A stretch of DNA of 6,662 nt. Origin: Methylobacterium sp. (lineage in GTDB: Bacteria; Pseudomonadota; Alphaproteobacteria; Rhizobiales; Beijerinckiaceae). Position 1 is the first letter of the stretch. Each line of letters begins with the position of its first letter. The translations under genes were made by a program, and so were the position numbers. Shown in pieces: positions 5,401-6,662 of the stretch. The notes below the pieces were generated by a model. The model made no database searches, was not told where the DNA came from, and saw nothing but the letters and a program-made list of their open reading frames with translations. The stretch covers positions 1 through 6,662 of the forward strand of contig JADCCH010000171.1 of assembly GCA_020252865.1 (NCBI GenBank), in the 5' to 3' direction.

Positions 5401-6662
5401 GGGCGATGTTTTCGGCAATGGCATGCTGCTCTCGCCAGCGATCAGGCTCATCGCGGCCTTCGACCATCGCGACATCTTCCTTGACCCGAACCCCGATCCG
5501 AAATCCTCCTTCAACGAGCGCCAGCGCCTGTTCGAAAAGCCGCGTTCGAGCTGGCAGGATTACGATGCGAAGCGCATTTCCAGGGGCGGCGGCGTCTTCT
5601 CGCGGTCCTTGAAGAAAATCCCGCTCAGCCCGGAAATCCGCCTGGCCCTCGCGCTTGATCTCGCGGAAGCCACACCCCAGCAGGTGATGACCGCGATCCT
5701 GAAAGCGAAGGTCGATCTCCTCTGGTTCGGCGGAATCGGCACCTATATCCGCGCTTCAGCCGAAACCGATGCCGAAGCCGGCGACCGCGCCAATGATGCC
5801 ATCCGCATCACCGGCGCGGAGGTGAATGCCCGCGTCATCGGCGAAGGCGCCAATCTCGGAATGACCCAGAAGGGCCGCATCGAGGCCGGCTTGAAGGGCG
5901 TGAAGCTCAACACCGACGCCATCGACAATTCCGCTGGCGTGAACTCTTCCGATGTGGAAGTGAACCTCAAGATCGCCCTGGCCATCCCCGAAGCCGATGG
6001 GCGGCTGAAGCGTGAGGCGCGCAACATCCTGCTCGCGGAGATGACCGACGAGGTGGCCCGCCTTGTCCTGCGCAACAACTACCTGCAATCCCTCGCAATT
6101 TCACTGGCTGAAAGACAGGGCGCGGCACTCAATGCCGAGATGGTCGATCTCATGCGGGCCATGGAAGCCGAGGGGCGGCTCGATCGCGCGGTGGAGTATC
6201 TCCCCTCGAACCGGGAGGTTGGCGAGCGCACGGCCAAGGGCCAGGGGCTCACCCGCCCCGAACTCGCGGTGCTGCTGGCCTATGCGAAGCTTTCGCTCTA
6301 CGACCATCTGCTCGCGAGCAACGTGCCGGATGATCCCTATCTCGGCTTCGAGCTTCGCCGCTATTTCCCCAGGCCGGTGCAGGAGCAATTCCCGGATGCG
6401 ATCGAAAAGCATCGCCTGCGCCGCGAGATTGTCGCGACGCAGCTTGCGAATGCCGTCATCAATCGCTGCGGGCCAGGCATCGTCATCCGCCTGCGGGGCC
6501 GCACGGGGCGCTCCGTCGCCGATATCGTGCGCGCCTATGCGCTGGCGCGCGACGTGTTCGGCATTCTCGAGATCAACAACGCCATCGACGCGCTGGACAC
6601 GAAGATCAGCGGCGCGCGCCAGCTTGAACTCTACGCGACCGCAGCCGACCACGCCGCCGAGC
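2480..6662 (+). CDS. gdhZ: Large NAD-dependent glutamate dehydrogenase (L-GDH/GDH180 type), C-terminus outside window
   Basis: This enzyme oxidatively deaminates L-glutamate to 2-oxoglutarate and ammonium with NAD+, in the cytoplasm, mainly for glutamate catabolism. The frame is open from the ATG at 2480 to the window edge (1,394 codons); full-length relatives have about 1,600 residues, so roughly 200 are missing. The long N-terminal regulatory part contains ACT-like segments (about 56-115, with MPFLLDS at 84-90; about 397-440; about 565-590) and a PAS-like region from about 210 (FTFLG at 216-220). The catalytic domain follows: ARGGLRWSDRP (798-808), K825, and GAKGGF (833-838), whose K835 aligns by eye with the catalytic lysine of hexameric GDHs. 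The dinucleotide region holds GVGDMSGDVFGNGM (969-982), with D972 the likely catalytic aspartate, and IFLDPNPD (999-1006), whose acidic residue fits NAD preference. Further conserved blocks are WFGGIGTY (1082-1089), GEGANLG (1121-1127) and NTDAIDNSAGVNSSDVE (1144-1160). No frameshift or internal stop is seen. The Caulobacter homologue is called gdhZ, that of Pseudomonas gdhB. Confidence 0.96.
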   Translation, partial: MPNDSSRVVDLPANAPGLGDALARIVFSGVDHEDASAFPEAARLSIGQRAAEHLAKREIGVAKVAILDSVNGAGSVIEVVNDDMPFLLDSTLAELGERGVSLRLVAHPILAVERGSDGALKRLLGSATGRELSPVQRESYLHIEIAEKLGAGERKALTAALEVIYRDIRAAVADWLPMRGRLAEIATRYRANPPMLPADEIAEAVQFLDWLLAENFTFLGMREYRFETHDISTDPIPGDGLGILRDPDVKVLRRGHRLVVITPEIRAFLQEPTPLFVQKANVKSRIHRRVYLDYVGVKILNVRGELEGELRVIGLFTSSAYNNAARMVPYLRHKVARVVERAGFDPASHSGKALLNVLENYPRDELFQVDIETLYNFSMDVLALTERPRLRALARVDRFDRFVSVMVYVPKDRYDTSVRMRIGEFLARVYGGHVSAAYPAYPEGPLARTHYIIGRINSPAPKISRAELEEGTHAIVRTWADGLRDALEETAPSEARAWFPRFGSAFNAAYREAFGAHEAIADIRILDCLSPEKPYAFGLTRTSGEPETRASLKVFSFGKPVTLSQRVPILENLGFTVINERSYPVEPAGGTGETLWLHDMTLERAKGGAIDITALEQPLETALDAIFAGRMEADRFNFLITEAGLTPREADILRAYSRYLRQIGVPYGQVYIADALARYPAAARGLIRAFDVRFNPDLPQGAGDRAAVAAAERETLLGEIDRITSLDDDRIFRRLLNLIEASLRTNVYQRLDGQTRPTIAFKLQCSAVENLPLPRPLYEIFVSSPDVEGLHLRFGQVARGGLRWSDRPMDFRTEILGLVKAQQVKNTVIVPVGAKGGFVPKLLPPASDRDAWFAEGTRAYRIFINALLDLTDTIREGSIVPPAETVRHDGDDPYLVVAADKGTATFSDTANGISEARGHWLGDAFASGGSAGYDHKKMGITARGGWEAVKRHFREMDIDIQSTPFTVAGVGDMSGDVFGNGMLLSPAIRLIAAFDHRDIFLDPNPDPKSSFNERQRLFEKPRSSWQDYDAKRISRGGGVFSRSLKKIPLSPEIRLALALDLAEATPQQVMTAILKAKVDLLWFGGIGTYIRASAETDAEAGDRANDAIRITGAEVNARVIGEGANLGMTQKGRIEAGLKGVKLNTDAIDNSAGVNSSDVEVNLKIALAIPEADGRLKREARNILLAEMTDEVARLVLRNNYLQSLAISLAERQGAALNAEMVDLMRAMEAEGRLDRAVEYLPSNREVGERTAKGQGLTRPELAVLLAYAKLSLYDHLLASNVPDDPYLGFELRRYFPRPVQEQFPDAIEKHRLRREIVATQLANAVINRCGPGIVIRLRGRTGRSVADIVRAYALARDVFGILEINNAIDALDTKISGARQLELYATAADHAAE

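Noticed and set aside
4448..5467. A 339-codon minus-strand open frame opposite the catalytic region of the dehydrogenase.
   Set aside because: It shows the same pattern of antisense shadow composition, has no family resemblance, and lies over the most conserved part of the dehydrogenase.
6101..6652. A 183-codon minus-strand open frame near the window end.
   Set aside because: It is antisense to the dehydrogenase C-terminal region and has a shadow-like composition with no domain signature.
1..6662. A search by eye for CRISPR repeats, insertion-sequence ends, tRNA genes, phage genes or a toxin-antitoxin pair.
   Set aside because: No spaced direct repeats, terminal inverted repeats, tRNA cloverleaf or small paired genes were seen, and gene content and base use are uniform and chromosomal in style.

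Overview
The window reads as chromosomal DNA of a GC-rich alphaproteobacterium. The evidence is the family content: a DUF2794 protein (a family I know only from Alphaproteobacteria), a BI-1/YccA protein with alphaproteobacterial-style termini, an AhpD-like peroxidase-related protein, and the very large (about 1,600-residue) NAD-dependent glutamate dehydrogenase. I cannot resolve the order or genus from the sequence alone. I see no transposase, integrase, CRISPR array, tRNA or rRNA, and nothing that marks a genomic island.

Layout. (1) Positions 1-933: a possible sigma-70-type promoter, then a complete BI-1/YccA membrane protein gene on the plus strand, closed by a strong intrinsic terminator whose 3' arm is duplicated in tandem. 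(2) Positions 998-1381: a minus-strand DUF2794 gene, preceded by about 300 bases without a convincing gene. That gap contains a GC-rich hairpin with a T-tract which would terminate plus-strand transcription, although no plus-strand gene lies before it. (3) Positions 1683-2252: a minus-strand AhpD-like gene with the full E...CxxCxxxH redox motif. (4) Positions 2253-2479: a divergent intergenic region. (5) Position 2480 to the window edge: the first 1,394 codons of a large NAD-glutamate dehydrogenase, with its C-terminus outside the window.

How the parts relate. The four genes look like separate housekeeping or stress-related units rather than one operon. The dehydrogenase feeds glutamate carbon into the TCA cycle as 2-oxoglutarate and releases ammonium. 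The AhpD-like protein is probably a thiol-based antioxidant or reductase, and it shares an upstream region with the dehydrogenase. DUF2794 has no established function. I found no convincing new biological system here. The items most worth checking are the orphan plus-strand terminator, the duplicated terminator arm, the Asp-to-Asn change in the BI-1 protein, and the competing start of the AhpD-like gene.
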